Shown: piece after piece, positions 1 to 10,065 of the stretch
Layout of the letters: each line of letters starts with the position of its first letter
Position numbering within the stretch: position 1 is the stretch's first letter
Source of the DNA: Rhynchopus sp. YZ270_cl-10
Lineage: Eukaryota > Euglenozoa > Diplonemea > Diplonemida > Diplonemidae
Reading direction: 5' to 3'
DNA: 64,000 nucleotides
Assembly: GCA_964035575.1 (NCBI GenBank)
Contig: OZ037850.1
Span: forward strand, 248,001-312,000
Translations under genes and position numbers: made by a program
Notes under the pieces: model-generated
What the model was told of the DNA's origin: nothing
The model's database searches: none
The model's input: only the letters and a program-made list of their open reading frames with translations

Positions 1-860
1 CGTCTTCTCCATCTGGTCTGAGATCTTCTCCGTCAGCTTCGGCAACGCCTCAACCACCTCCCCCACGAAGTCGGAATGCATGTTTGCCTTCAGCGTCTTC
101 GCAGTCGCAAGCATAATCTCAAACTGTGGGTGCACCTCGTTCAACCCCTTCGTCAACAGCGTGTCCACAACCTTTTCCACAACAGGGATCAAAGATTTCT
201 GTGAGGTTGAAAAGGAGTAGGCCAAAGGTGAAGGTCGATGCAGTGGGCTCCGCCCCTTGGTAGTTCTGTGTCGAAATACCACCGGGGGCGTCTGAGCTGG
301 ACTAAAAGCTGGAGTCTCCACTAGCGGGTGTGGGCACCTCTGAAAAGCGGGTGTCGACAGTGCCTTGGTGCATAACCATCGAGTGAAAAAGAGTAGTTGA
401 AACGCACTAAAACGCATCTCAGTCGAAAGTTGAAAAAAGAAAAAGGTTGGAAGTGTAAACGCCTCGCCGTTCGGCGAACTTTAAAAAATGCATAAAATAC
501 GAATATGTCTCGAGAATCAACAATCCATACCTGGAACTGGTCTTTCAACATGTACTCACGGATGTCCTGGTGCCGGAGCAGCTTTGTGCTGACGGTTTCA
601 CCGACCTTTTCTGCCAGGGTGTTTTGTCTCTTGGGGAAGATGCCTTGGATTTTGATGCAGAGAAAGCGCTTTTCTTCTTGCGGATGGAAAAGCATCTTGA
701 CCGCCACCATGTTGGTGCCGTAGCCGATGCCCATGGTGATGAAGGGCGTCAGGATGTATTGCCAGATGTCCTCAAACTTGTGCTTACGTTCCCCCGCCAC
801 CGAGTCTATCAACACACAGAACACAACCACCCCCAACAGCATGTTATTTGAAGTGTACAT
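1..860 (-). CDS. DUF445-family membrane protein, 3' end outside window
   Basis: Two exons are visible: 531-860 (110 codons) and 1-198, which continues off the window. The intron 199-530 has donor GTATGG and acceptor CACAG, and the frame is preserved. The N-terminus has a hydrophobic stretch (residues about 8-22, a signal peptide or anchor). The motif GIGYGTNMVAVKMLFHP follows at about residues 44-60, and this membrane segment plus the IQGIFPKRQ stretch is typical of DUF445 proteins. That family is widespread in bacteria and some algae and protists and has no firmly known role. Exon 2 is helical and charged, as expected for the rest of the domain. A pyrimidine-rich tract ending CACAG at 879-880 precedes the ATG by 18 bases. 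ATG at 842 is an alternative start. The intron carries one hairpin repeat (HP-D). Confidence 0.75.
431..472 (+). repeat. HP-D hairpin repeat copy in DUF445 intron
   Basis: This shows the arms of the HP-D family (GTGTAAACGCCTCGCCG, then a CGGCG arm). The right part is shortened relative to the 58437 copy. Confidence 0.45.
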
Positions 861-1700
861 TGGATAACGTTTGTTGCCCTGTGCTGCTTGGAAGGCGAGG
901 CGAGGGGAGGGGAGGGGCGGGGAGAGTGCAGTAAAGTTGCCTTGCAACACAAAGCCCTCTCGTGAACAGTGTACCTTGGTAGGGGGGTGGACCCCAACCA
1001 TGCAAGTCCTACATCCATTTCGTGGTTTACATCTGATATGTGCCACTCCCGCTTCCACTCATCAGTCAGATGAATATTGGGATCATTGCGAACACAGGGT
1101 AATTAGGTGATGTAGGGTCCGGTTGGGTAGGAAAGAGAGAGTGTGTGTGTAAGGGAAACAAATTGGGAGGAGAAGTGGGGTGATGTATCTTCTTTAAAGA
1201 GTTTTCCACAACAAAAACAAAAAGCAACAATGAAGCGGAAAAAAAAAAGGGAAGAAAAAAAACCCCCCTTTACACATTGTTTCTCCCCTTCTTTTTTGCG
1301 TTTTCAAGAGAGAGAAAAAAATGCCATTTTAAAAATGACACTTTCTTTTTCAACCCTCTTCTACCCCGCTTCCCCAACCCCACCACCTTTTCAACAAACC
1401 ACCCCGTAGCTCTCTTAAATAAAAGTGAAGTTATTAATGCAGGCACCTCCGACTGACCCACGTACGATGCCAGCCATCCGGATGAAAGCAAATAAAATGT
1501 TGGAGGAGTGTAGTTGCCTCGGTTTTGTGTTGCCCACAGTCACAATCTCCACTTTCCAATTTTTTTTGAAATATCGGTTTGAAACGTGGAGACCCCTCCC
1601 CTCCCCTCCCTTTCCCTTCCATCTACCCCAACCACCTAGGGATATGCACACACCTCCATTTGCTCTCCCTTCTCTTTCTGTACAGCCCCCTCCCCCTCAC
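861..1700. other. Intergenic region with HP-F and HP-A repeats
   Basis: I see no gene here. Positions 936-1035 match, in the same orientation, the segment at 21038-21115 (and part of 51770-51808): a tract with AAAGCCCTCTCGTGA followed by a GGGGTGGAC box. Positions 1507-1553 are a hairpin repeat of family HP-A. The rest is purine- or pyrimidine-rich and poly-A. Confidence 0.5.
1507..1553 (+). repeat. HP-A hairpin repeat copy (three-tier form)
   Basis: Outer arms AGTGTAG and CTCCACT enclose a TTGCCTCGG core and an inner stem. It is close to the copies at 18226, 47213 and 48963, with small indels. Confidence 0.6.
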
Positions 1701-2153
1701 CTATCGTCTTTGCGGCAGTGTTCGTGCCCCCCTTCTGACCGGAGCTGGAGCAGCCTTTTGTGCCGCGAGGGTTGCACGTTGCTGCTGCTGCTGCTGTTGT
1801 TGTTGTTGCTGTTGATCCACCGGATTGCGGTACGCATTCGCTGCCGCCTGAGGGTTTTTCTCTTCATAACTCATTTTCCGCTCCCACAACGCGGTAAAAC
1901 GATGCGCAGAACGGACAACCTTGGTACACCCTTCTAAAAACACTATTCCAATCGCGACAATGAGGACATGGGTCGCTGCAGGCACACCCCACAGACAGCA
2001 GCGGCAGAACACATAGGCCAGAGGGACGGACATAGCTGCAACAGGCATGAGTGAGCTGCGGGTCACCTTGTAGACGTAGTCGGCAGCACGGAGGAGCAGA
2101 AGCGAGAGCACCACATAGTGCCATATAGACTGCAGGGACGACATGGGTGTCAT
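1701..2153 (-). CDS. Small predicted membrane protein with glutamine tract
   Basis: This is a 150-codon open frame that I do not recognise. Residues about 8-25 and 34-75 are hydrophobic and look like two or three membrane segments with several cysteines. A basic, alanine-rich region follows, then an uninterrupted run of 12 glutamines encoded by mixed CAG/CAA, then an RRGARTLPQRR tail and TAG. The ATG at 2151-2153 is preceded by a pyrimidine-rich stretch ending CTACAG (AG at 2188-2189), like its neighbours. It has the same strand and base composition as the DUF445 gene. I consider it real but of unknown function; the glutamine run could expand or contract. Confidence 0.6.
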   Translation of the reverse strand: MTPMSSLQSIWHYVVLSLLLLRAADYVYKVTRSSLMPVAAMSVPLAYVFCRCCLWGVPAATHVLIVAIGIVFLEGCTKVVRSAHRFTALWERKMSYEEKNPQAAANAYRNPVDQQQQQQQQQQQQRATLAAQKAAPAPVRRGARTLPQRR

Positions 2154-2159
2154 ATTAAA

Positions 2160-2206
2160 GCTTCTTGAGACACCGCCTCAATACCTTCTGTAGGGGGGGT
2201 TGTGGA
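2160..2206 (+). repeat. Left copy of direct repeat flanking the recombinase element
   Basis: About 45 bp beginning CTTCTTGAGACACC recur at 3433-3478 in the same orientation with a few differences. Read on the minus strand, the repeat contains the pyrimidine-CAG acceptor and leader of the small membrane-protein gene. Confidence 0.6.
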
Positions 2207-2276
2207 AATGTTTTTAGGTTGTATTGAAAAGTGCGTTGTGCTCTGTATATTTAGTGGTGTTGTAAACGTGAATTTG

Positions 2277-3395
2277 GCTGTAAAAAAGCGTGACGTAAAG
2301 TAGGCTTTACGTCACGTATTTTTGGCTTGGGATAGGTGGGATCGTGACATAAAGCTTTATGTCATGACATAATATACTTTATCGTCACGCAGGTGTCCAC
2401 ACTACAAAAACTCAACACAACAACAACAAAAAACTCACAAACAATGCCTAAGACCAAGTCCGATTGTATGATCGAGGTGTACGAGGCTGAATCATCTGCT
2501 GGGCTACGCTCAAAAGAGGTCTACGCCAAACGCTGGGCTGAATTCATGAGCTGGAGCAAGCTGAAGCGGCCGGGAAGCCTTCGCGAGGAACACTTCGTGC
2601 TCTACTTCTCGTTCCTCAGAAGAGACAGGGGGATGGCAGCATCATCGATTTGGTCCATCTACTCAATGTTGAACCATCATATGGCGATCCTGACCTCCCA
2701 GAAGCTGCAGCAGTGGTCCCGCCTAACCAACATGATTAAGGCCTGGGGGAAAAATGAATCCCCAAAGCAAGCGTCGGTGTTCTCTGTGTCAGAAGTCGAG
2801 CAGTTTCTGCAAGATGATCATGATACTCAAAACGACCGCTACTGGCGTGTGAGGAAAGCCACCGTCGCCATATCCTTTATGGGCGGTTTGCGCGCCGCAG
2901 AGTGCGTGGGGCTTGTCCTGACCGATGTCGTCGAAACTGATAACGTCGGGTTCCTCATGCACTCATGGCACAAAAAACAATCCGCCAGCAAGGCCAGACA
3001 CATCTTCACCGTCCCCGGGGGGACAGTGTACTCCCGCCGCGTGAGCGGGTACCTGAGCGACAGGAGAAGCATCGGAGGAACAAACCACAATAAGCTGTTT
3101 TTGACATGCACGTCGACTGCCATCAAGAACTCCCCCATGGGGATCAACACGTTCTATCGTATAACACAAGAAGCTGCCCACCTCATCGGATTTCCCAACC
3201 CGTCGTCGTGGACGTTATCCAAACCGACCATAACTCCTACCCCCTGTTTGTCTTGCATCACCAACACACCCTCTCCTTCTCCCTACACCCACATCACCAA
3301 CAGGTATCCCATATGAATAAGCTTTATGTCACTCTCCCACCTATCCCAAGCCAAAAATACGTGACGAAGCCTACTTTACGTCACTTTTTTACAGC
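2277..3395 (+). mobile_element. Crypton-like tyrosine-recombinase element with inverted termini
   Basis: The element is 1.1 kb. Its ends are inverted repeats of about 78 bp: left 2277-2357, right 3317-3395. They match over blocks such as CTGTAAAAAAG, GACGTAAAGTAGGCTT and TTTTTGGCTTGGGATAGG, with only a few small differences. A single long frame between them encodes a tyrosine recombinase. Classical Cryptons have no terminal inverted repeats, so this is either an atypical Crypton or another recombinase-based DNA element. It sits just upstream of the small membrane-protein gene and is flanked by a 45-bp direct repeat. Confidence 0.7.
2444..3316 (+). CDS. Tyrosine recombinase, C-terminus incomplete
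   Basis: The frame runs from the ATG at 2444 (the first in frame after the terminal repeat) to TGA at 3314-3316, 290 aa. The N-terminal part (SAGLRSKEVYAKRWAEFMSW, then a helical stretch) resembles the core-binding domain of Crypton/DIRS-type recombinases. The catalytic domain starts with FMGGLRAAE, which holds the first catalytic arginine. A beta region and a KLFLTC-type stretch follow. The later His-x-x-Arg box and the tyrosine nucleophile are not seen: after about residue 258 the frame turns into low-complexity Thr/Pro/Ser-rich sequence. It is therefore probably inactive unless the missing part is joined by splicing. Two related fragments lie at 54726-55032 and 55850-56021. Confidence 0.7.
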   Translation: MPKTKSDCMIEVYEAESSAGLRSKEVYAKRWAEFMSWSKLKRPGSLREEHFVLYFSFLRRDRGMAASSIWSIYSMLNHHMAILTSQKLQQWSRLTNMIKAWGKNESPKQASVFSVSEVEQFLQDDHDTQNDRYWRVRKATVAISFMGGLRAAECVGLVLTDVVETDNVGFLMHSWHKKQSASKARHIFTVPGGTVYSRRVSGYLSDRRSIGGTNHNKLFLTCTSTAIKNSPMGINTFYRITQEAAHLIGFPNPSSWTLSKPTITPTPCLSCITNTPSPSPYTHITNRYPI

Positions 3396-3432
3396 AAAAA
3401 TCGCAAAATCAAGCGCTCGTTTATATCCCTTG

Positions 3433-3478
3433 GCTTCTTGAGACACCACTCAAAACCTTCTGTGGGGTGTTGTGTTGA
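3433..3478 (+). repeat. Right copy of direct repeat flanking the recombinase element
   Basis: Starts CTTCTTGAGACACC and repeats 2160-2206 with a few substitutions. Confidence 0.6.
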
Positions 3479-3479
3479 A

Positions 3480-5031
3480 AAAAACATATCCTAGACAAAG
3501 ATGAATTATCTAAGGGTTGGATTGTTCATCCACTAACAGGGAACGTGAGCTGGGGTTAGACCGTCGTGAGATGTGAGATGTGGAGTAGTGTCCAGAAAGT
3601 CAGTTTGGGAGGAGGAGGGGATACATTTTTTTTTTTTTTTTGAATGTTTTTTTGTTTTTTTTTTTTTGTTTTTTTTTTGTTGGATATTTTCCCTTTTTTT
3701 GTCATTTTTTTTTTTTTTGGAGGGGCCCCCCGTCTCTTTTTTTGTAAAATAAAATCCGTAAAGGGTGTGTGGGCGATTTTGTATTTTTTTTTTTTTGCAT
3801 TTTTGGCGATAAATTTGTGATTTTTGTCTTGCAAAAAAAAAAAAAAAAAATTAAGTCAGGTAGTAAATAAGGTGGGTAAAAAGCGGGAACCACTTTAATG
3901 CCGCCGTAACAACGGGTGCTCAACACTATTACACATTTGATGAAAATTTTGAGTGTGTTGTTTTTTATTTTGTGGGATTTTTTTCCCTCACTTTTTGTGA
4001 CGTCCCCTTTATTTTTGTAGACGGAGGGTGTGGGTAGGGCGGGGGGGGGGTAAACGAAAGCAAAGCAGTACCGTACAAAAAAAAATAAAAATAAAAAAAA
4101 AGCGAAACAGGAGGTTGTATCCCAACTAATAACCTCTCCCGGGAAAAAATCTGCTTTCTATCGTCTCTTGATACCTTTTTTAAAATCCTTGTATTTGTCA
4201 CACATTTATCCATTCGTCCGAAATGAAAAAGAAAAAAAAGCTGGGAAGAGGAAGGGGGTTTGGATGGAACAAAAGGGGGAAAAGGATGATGGGAAATATT
4301 TAAAAAAAATAAAATAAAAGGAGAAGGGGAAACATAAAAACGCATGTGTTCCCTTCTCCCGATCCCCCCACCCCAAATGTAAAAAAATAATTTCCCCCTT
4401 TTTTTTTTGGGCCCAAACACATGAATTATGTTAAGGGAAAGGGGAGAAGCGAGAAGACCAAAAAAAATCATTTGAAAAGAGAAAAAAAAACTGTTCCTGA
4501 AAAAAAAAACGTGGTTTTACTGTTTATTTATCGTATATTCTCTTCTCAAGAGAGCTCTTGTTTCTTTTTTTAAAATCTCTAAAAAGGAGTAGATTGTGTC
4601 TTTCGCTTAACTTTGTCACATTATTTTTTTTGACAAAAGAGTGACATCTTGACCGTATTCTCGCATGAGCATGAAATGAGGCCTCGTCCGGAAAAAAAAA
4701 ATGGAGGGGGGAAGAAAAAAATGACCGCAAATGTAAAACAAAAAGGTGATATTTGTGGGGGGGCTTGAAGAAAGGGGTTTGATTTTGTATTTTTTTTTTT
4801 GGGGGGGTATTCCAAGCTTTGGACTGCAATTTCCGTTATCTCTTTCTGTGTCCGAAAAAAAAAACGCAATGTTTTTTTTTTTTAAATTTGTTTGTTTAAA
4901 AACTGTGCGTAACGATGCTCAGGATGCAACCAAACAAACATTACGTCCCTAAATAAAAGCAAAATAGAGATGGCACATAGGGTTCCTCATCTGTGATCGA
5001 AAAAAAAAAACTTTTTAAAAAATGTTTTGTT
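3480..5031. other. Low-complexity intergenic region
   Basis: Dominated by poly-T and poly-A runs and purine/pyrimidine-biased DNA. Long open frames here encode only lysine- or phenylalanine-rich low-complexity sequence and are not credible genes. No RNA gene or element was recognised. Confidence 0.6.
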
Positions 5032-6783
5032 CTAGTTCTTGCTCTTCTTCTCCTTCTTTTCCTTCTTCTCCTTCTTCTTCGGGGGCTGGTCCGCCTCGTC
5101 CTCGTCACGGTCCTTCCTCTTCTTGTCCTTCTTCTCCTTCTTTGCCTTCTGTGATGAGAAAAAAGGATAAAAAAAATATACAAACCTTCAGATACACGAT
5201 AAAATGACAATACAGCAGGACAAAAAAAAATGGCGACCAAATAATATTGGCGGGTTTTGAGGGTTTTCTTGCAATTGGCGACTTTATTGGTCGCCAATTG
5301 TCCTCCTGAAAAAAAAAAATCACTTCTGAAATGACAACACCTTCTCTCAAGGCACTCCTACCCACTATGTGATAAGCCATGTTGAGGGGTTGGTTGCTTT
5401 AATCCCCGGGCATAGTACAGTGCATACCTCGTCCACGAAGACCAGCGCCTCGGCGGCCTTGCCAGAGGACTTGCCCTGCTCCTCCACACGGCTGTAGGCC
5501 TCGGTCGACTTCTTCTTCATGCCGAAGCTCACGGATCCGTCCAAGACTCCCAGGCGCGACTCGACGGTCTCACGGAAGAGGTTTCCTGCGTCAGCGGTGG
5601 GGACGGCGTCCTCCGTGAAGGAGTCGATACGTGCCGCAAGCGACGTCTTGGCGGCAAGCACACGCGCCATCTTACCCTTGTGCTCCTTCTGTGCCTGTCC
5701 AATGATGGAGGTCTGGAAGATAAGTCCGTACTTCGGGGTGTTCTCCTTCGCCTTAAGGGTCTTGAAGAGCGCCTTCTCCGCTCCCAACAGTTGCACAGTG
5801 GACGCAGGGTGCTTGGCCAGCTGGATCAGCGATCCTGCCTTCGAGATGAGGCGTGCACCAACGAGCTCTCCCACCATGGCGGTCAGGTTGGGTGCGATGG
5901 CGTGCATACGCTGGCGGAGGTACTCACCGAGCTGCTCACGGTAGTCCTGGAGCTCGACAGACTCGCGCGCAAGGCGGGTCACGTTGTCGACATCCTCCTT
6001 TGCAATGTCAGATCCCATCGACACAGCGGCCACCTCCTTCAGCTGCTTCTCGGTGTCCTCATCGATCACGGACGACAGGTCTGCTGCCACAATACCCTCA
6101 CGCGTTTTGCAGTCACGCACGATCTTCGCGTACGCAATGTTGTCCTTCACGATCTTCTGCATCTCGGGGAAGTGCCATCCGTACCATTCCTTGACACGCA
6201 TCACGTAGGTGTTCAGCTCCTTGTCGAGGTCGTCCATGAGCGCAATCGCCTGGATGATCATCAGGTCGATCTTGTCGGGCGAGAATTTGAGCTTGTAGCG
6301 TGCGAGGTTGTGCGCAAGCGCAAGGGCAGCCTGGTTATTTGCCTGCTCGCTCACGTCCTCAACGAGGTCCTGGATCTGGTGGCCAATGTCTCTGATTGTG
6401 TGAAGCACCTCCTCTCCGTGGGTGCAGGAGATCCCGAGCGACTCCTTGATGGACTTGCCGAGCTTCGCGTCAATCACGGCAAGGTCACCCTTGAGTCCTT
6501 TTTCGACGAAGTTTTTCTTCAGAAACTTCTTCAGTCCGGAGGAAAGGGTTCCTTCTAACAAAGCGGTGGTCGCCTCAAGCGCATCCTTGGTGTCCTGTGG
6601 AAGAGAAAAAATGATTAAAATTAAAGTTAAAATAGAACGTACGAAACCATTGGGAAAGGCAGGGGGTGGGGGCAAAATACATACCTTGAACGCGTTAAAC
6701 TTTACTAATTTAAACGACCCCTTTTTTTGGTCAACTATTTTGAACAGGGCGAACCCCGTTGACAGGTCGTACAGAGCGTGCAT
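5032..6783 (-). CDS. NOP58: NOP58, box C/D snoRNP core protein
   Basis: Three exons: 6685-6783 (33 codons), 5428-6594 (389 codons) and 5032-5148 (38 codons plus TAG), giving 460 aa. Introns 6595-6684 and 5149-5427 have GTATGT/GTATGC donors and CACAG acceptors, all phase 0. The N-terminal ALYDLSTGFALFKI, the coiled-coil middle and the Nop domain (SMGSDIAKEDVDNV; IAPNLTAMVGELVGARLI; GSLIQLAKHPASTVQLLGAE; TPKYGLIFQTSIIGQ) are those of Nop58/Nop5. The last exon supplies the lysine/glutamate tail (repeated KKEKK) typical of eukaryotic Nop56/Nop58. Nop58 binds box C/D snoRNAs with Nop56, fibrillarin and the 15.5K protein in the nucleolus to direct 2'-O-methylation of rRNA. A leader of 94 bases separates the ATG from a pyrimidine-CTACAG acceptor (AG at 6878-6879). 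The second intron holds an inverted-repeat unit. Confidence 0.93.
5214..5307. repeat. Foldback unit in NOP58 intron 2
   Basis: The arms AGCAGGACA...ATGGCGACCAA (5214-5242) and TTGGTCGCCAATTGTCCTCCT in reverse form (5287-5307) pair. A second perfect 10-bp stem, CAATTGGCGA with TCGCCAATTG, overlaps the right arm. This is either a miniature inverted-repeat element or an intronic structured RNA. I see no box C/D motifs in the right places. Confidence 0.55.
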
Positions 6784-6953
6784 CTTACTTTTTTATTATT
6801 CCCCTTTCCTTCTGCTTTGTGTTACCTCTGATATGAGGGTGTGTGTGTTGCGGTAAAGTGTTTGAGCTCTTGTTGCCCTGTAGATGGAGAGGGGTGAAAA
6901 GAAAGCGGTTAGGCGGTGGGGAGGATGACCCACTACTGCGGTTCCATTAGACT

Positions 6954-7059
6954 ACCGTATTCGTACAAAAAAAAATTATTGACTGTAATAATGTTCGACC
7001 TTTTCAGGATTTTTTCTCTGGAAGTTCGACCTTTTTTACGATAATTTGCACGAATACGG
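6954..7059. mobile_element. Miniature inverted-repeat element, family M1 (106 bp)
   Basis: Ends are CCGTATTCGTACAAA and its complement (TTTGCACGAATACGG). The interior, GTTCGACCTTTTCAGGATTT followed by GGAAGTTCGACC, is shared with 35304-35585 and 49199-49301, which defines a family of non-coding foldback elements. No transposase is present. Confidence 0.65.
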
Positions 7060-7597
7060 AACACTAAACACGACGAGGATCCTACTACGGGAAAAAAACT
7101 CGGTACGGCACCCATTCTCAGGGGACACTTCAGAGTGCCTTGTATAGGAAGAAGAACACACAGAACAAAATGTAGGTAAAGAGTGGCAAAAAAACCGGAT
7201 CTGTGGACCGAGCCTTCATGTCCTACGCGGAAAATTCTCCCAACGGAGTTGCAAGAAAAATTGGTGTCAAATTTTGGGAAGGTGCCAAATATGTTCGTGA
7301 AAGGTACGCTTCTTCCCTACGTTCGCCCAGACGGTTTCTGTAAGCTGACCCTGCGTGCACGTCTGTCTGGGCACAGATCCTGGGGACAGGCTCAAAAAAG
7401 GGAAATTGTGAAGGTTAAATGGGAGGCATTTTTGTTTTGTTTTTTGTTTCATAACGTGTGTTGTGTGTTTTTGTTTGTTTTTTTTTTTTTTTTTTGGTTT
7501 TTTTTGTTTGTTTTAAAAAAATATGGTTGATGATTTTCGTTCTTTTTTCAGAACATTTTGTTGCTTGTTTTTTTTTTTTTGCTGCTCTGTTGGTTTC

Positions 7598-7627
7598 AGT
7601 GTAGACGTCGTTCAGACAGTCTTCACT
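7598..7627 (+). repeat. HP-A hairpin repeat copy
   Basis: Arms AGTGTAG and CTTCACT enclose ACGTCG...CAGACAGT. The core resembles the copy at 18003-18032. Confidence 0.5.
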
Positions 7628-8098
7628 TTTTTATATATTTTTTCCTCAAATATTCACATTGGTGGTTCCTGACTTTTTGTTTGCTTTTTTTTCCCCCCCC
7701 TCCCTTTACCCCCTCGATTATTTCTTTGCTTTCTTTCCTCTTCCTTTTTTTGTATTGCAGCCTATGATAGGTCTGAAAGGGTGGGAAGGTGTGGGTATAT
7801 TTTTGCACCATTAAAAAAAAAAGGCACGCAAGCTCCAACTATGTCGTTAACACATTGTCACAGGAGTGCGGAAGAAGGGGGGCTGAGGAGGGCTGTTTTA
7901 TTATTGTGTTTCCATGGCTTCATAAATATATTGAATATCGTCAATATATTGATTTGGTGATGAATATTATTGATTGAATATTGAAAGTGTCAATAATATT
8001 GACTGAAAACTGTCAATATTTCAATAATATTGAAATATTGATCATATTATTGAATATTGACGTTGCAGTGCCTGATTTTTTCCTTGACGGGAGGCCAT

Positions 8099-8349
8099 AG
8101 CTGAGAATAAGACTTGGGGACCCGGACCCGGTTATTCTCAGTGGGACTGGACACAATATGTCGAAAACGCTGTGAAACCTCCTGAAAGCGGGTCAGGGAC
8201 CCGGGCGCGGGAGGGTGGGGGCATGGATGGAGGGGTATCCCCAGTCCCCTACTAGGACTGGGTACTGTACCCAATGCCCAGTACCCGTCCTAGTCCTGGT
8301 CCTGGTCCTGAGACTGGGACAGTACCCGGGACCCGGCTTATTCTCAGCT
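8099..8349. repeat. Foldback of 251 bp rich in CCCGG and CCTGGT motifs
   Basis: Starts AGCTGAGAATAAG and ends with its complement CTTATTCTCAGCT. CCCGGACCCGG and CCCGGGACCCGG lie just inside. The middle has repeated GTACCC and CCTGGT units. Confidence 0.65.
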
Positions 8350-8381
8350 CCCTGCCAGCCACAGAGTGGAGAGGCGAAGGG

Positions 8382-8475
8382 TCAAACTTTTCTGTCGAAG
8401 CCATGGTGCGCAACATTTCAAAAATTGTGCCACAAATCGGACATTATCACAGCCAAACTATAGCATGGATAGGGT
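8382..8475 (+). repeat. HP-H dispersed repeat, copy 1
   Basis: Matches 12658-12760 in the same orientation: AACTTTTCTG, then GAAGCCA, then TTTCAAAAATTGTG and a CAAAACTAT-like box. The role is unknown. Confidence 0.5.
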
Positions 8476-9080
8476 AGAGCTGTGGCCTACCGCTAGTAAT
8501 TCCTAAACACCTGTGCTTAGGTTTTTAAGGTTGCTGCCCTCCCAGTACCCTCCTGGTGCACCCACCCGAAAATGCGCCAAAGTGTCTGATTTTTTCGGCG
8601 TTGGAAAGATTGGGCCTCAAAAATGCGGATCACCAAATCAGATCTGTGAGAGATTTGTTTTTAATTCCTATTTTCGTGTCGCGAGTTTACGTGGGAAATG
8701 CCTTAAAAACGTGCGTTCCTACCCTATTAGCAAAACAGGCGTTTTTCACCAAAAACAGAGATTTTCGCCTTTTTGGGTGGTTTTTTGGGTCCATACCCGG
8801 CTATGTGGACTGGGAAACGCGATTCTGGGGTGTTAGAACCAGGTCTAGGCCGCACAGGGGCCCTTTTGTGGGCAAAAACAACCCAAAAGCCATGCACTGC
8901 GTTGTGTTCTGTGACCACTCAGGTGTTTTAGCAAGTTTACGAGGCGTTACGATCGATTTCGTTCCGTTCCGTTCGTTCTCGCTCATCAACGACACGAGCT
9001 GGCAGAAAGTGTTTAGGATTCGCAAAACTAAATTTTGGCCGCGCAGCAGGCGCACGGTGCGCTATTTTTTTATGAGAGTT

Positions 9081-9814
9081 TGGTGTGGCTGAACCCAAAA
9101 AAAAGGGTATTATTTAGCAGGTTGTTAGCACTTTGTTAGCATGCATTTTTGGGGGGGTGGTGTATAAAAAAAATTTTCCCCACGGGTGTTGGAAAAAAAA
9201 AATTTTTTTTTTTCGTTGGTGAGCTTTTTAACGCCGGCATTTGCATTTCCGGAATCCGTCCGGCCAGTGGTGGGGTCAATTCGCCGAAATGGACAAGTTC
9301 TCGTTTTTGGTCAATTTACACAGTATACACAGTATACACAGTATACACAGTATACACAGTATACACAGTATACACAGTATACACAGTATACACAGTATAC
9401 ACAGTATACACAGTATACACAGTATACACAGTATACACAGTATACACAGTATACACAGTATACACAGTATACACAGTATACACAGTATACACAGTATACA
9501 CAGTATACACAGTATACACAGTATACACAGCATACACAGGGGGGAAACTCACTTTGTGGGCGCCGCAGGCGCACGGTACGCGTTTTTCGTGATTTTTTCC
9601 AGCCCCGTTCTGTGCGTTCTTTTGACTCAGCGAGTCGATTGCGTTCAACGGTGGGGTCACACATGGGTATGCAAGAGTGGAGGCGCGCCAACAGGGGGAG
9701 TGGAAAAACCAAGGTAAAAAAATGTTTTTATACACCACCCCTAAAAAAAGGGTATTATTTAGCAGTTTGTTAGCAGTTCTTTAGCAGTGAAATTTGCTGG
9801 TTTCAGCCACACCA
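9081..9814. mobile_element. Nested 734-bp inverted-repeat element carrying a 9-bp array
   Basis: Ends are TGGTGTGGCTGAA and its complement TTCAGCCACACCA. GAGTT on both sides (9076-9080 and 9815-9819) fits a 5-bp target duplication. A 35-bp direct repeat (AAAGGGTATTATTTAGCAG...) lies inside each end (about 9103-9139 and 9745-9781). The middle holds a 24-unit tandem array. A segment at 9555-9680 is related to 43900-44240 and 31990-32300. Confidence 0.65.
9321..9536 (+). repeat. Tandem array of CAGTATACA, 24 units
   Basis: A 9-bp unit fills 216 bp without interruption; only the last unit differs (CAGCATACA). All six frames are open through it, so the open frames are a by-product of the 9-bp period. 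Confidence 0.9.
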
Positions 9815-10065
9815 GAGTTGCAAACATACAGTTTGAAAAAAAAGACACGTGGATGGATGGATTTATGAGAGGATCTAAAACGCATCTCAGTCGAGCTCAT
9901 GCAAAAGGGTAGGAGGTGGGTGTTCCGTACCGTAAGAGAACGGAAGCGGGTTCAACACAACCGCTCGGCGAATCACGCGACCTCTTTATAACGGCCCCAG
10001 CCTTTTTAACGGCCAAAAAAACTCTATGATTTTGCACGTGTTACCGTGGGACTCTAAGGGCAATC

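Larger units (their letters stand above)
6784..7904. other. Intergenic region with a small inverted-repeat element
   Basis: Contains the NOP58 leader, an inverted-repeat element (6954-7059) and one HP-A hairpin (7598-7627). Around 7326-7373 a GCCCAGAC/GTCTGGGC stem is present. A 115-codon open frame from 7183 ends in poly-phenylalanine and is not convincing. Confidence 0.5.

Noticed and set aside
3556-4869. Lys- and Phe-rich open frames in the poly-A/poly-T region
   Set aside because: Low-complexity translations from homopolymers, no splice or start context, no family similarity.
9149-9773. Long open frames (about 130-195 codons) in all six frames over the CAGTATACA array
   Set aside because: A 9-bp period without stop codons keeps every frame open; the translations are three-residue repeats with no coding evidence.
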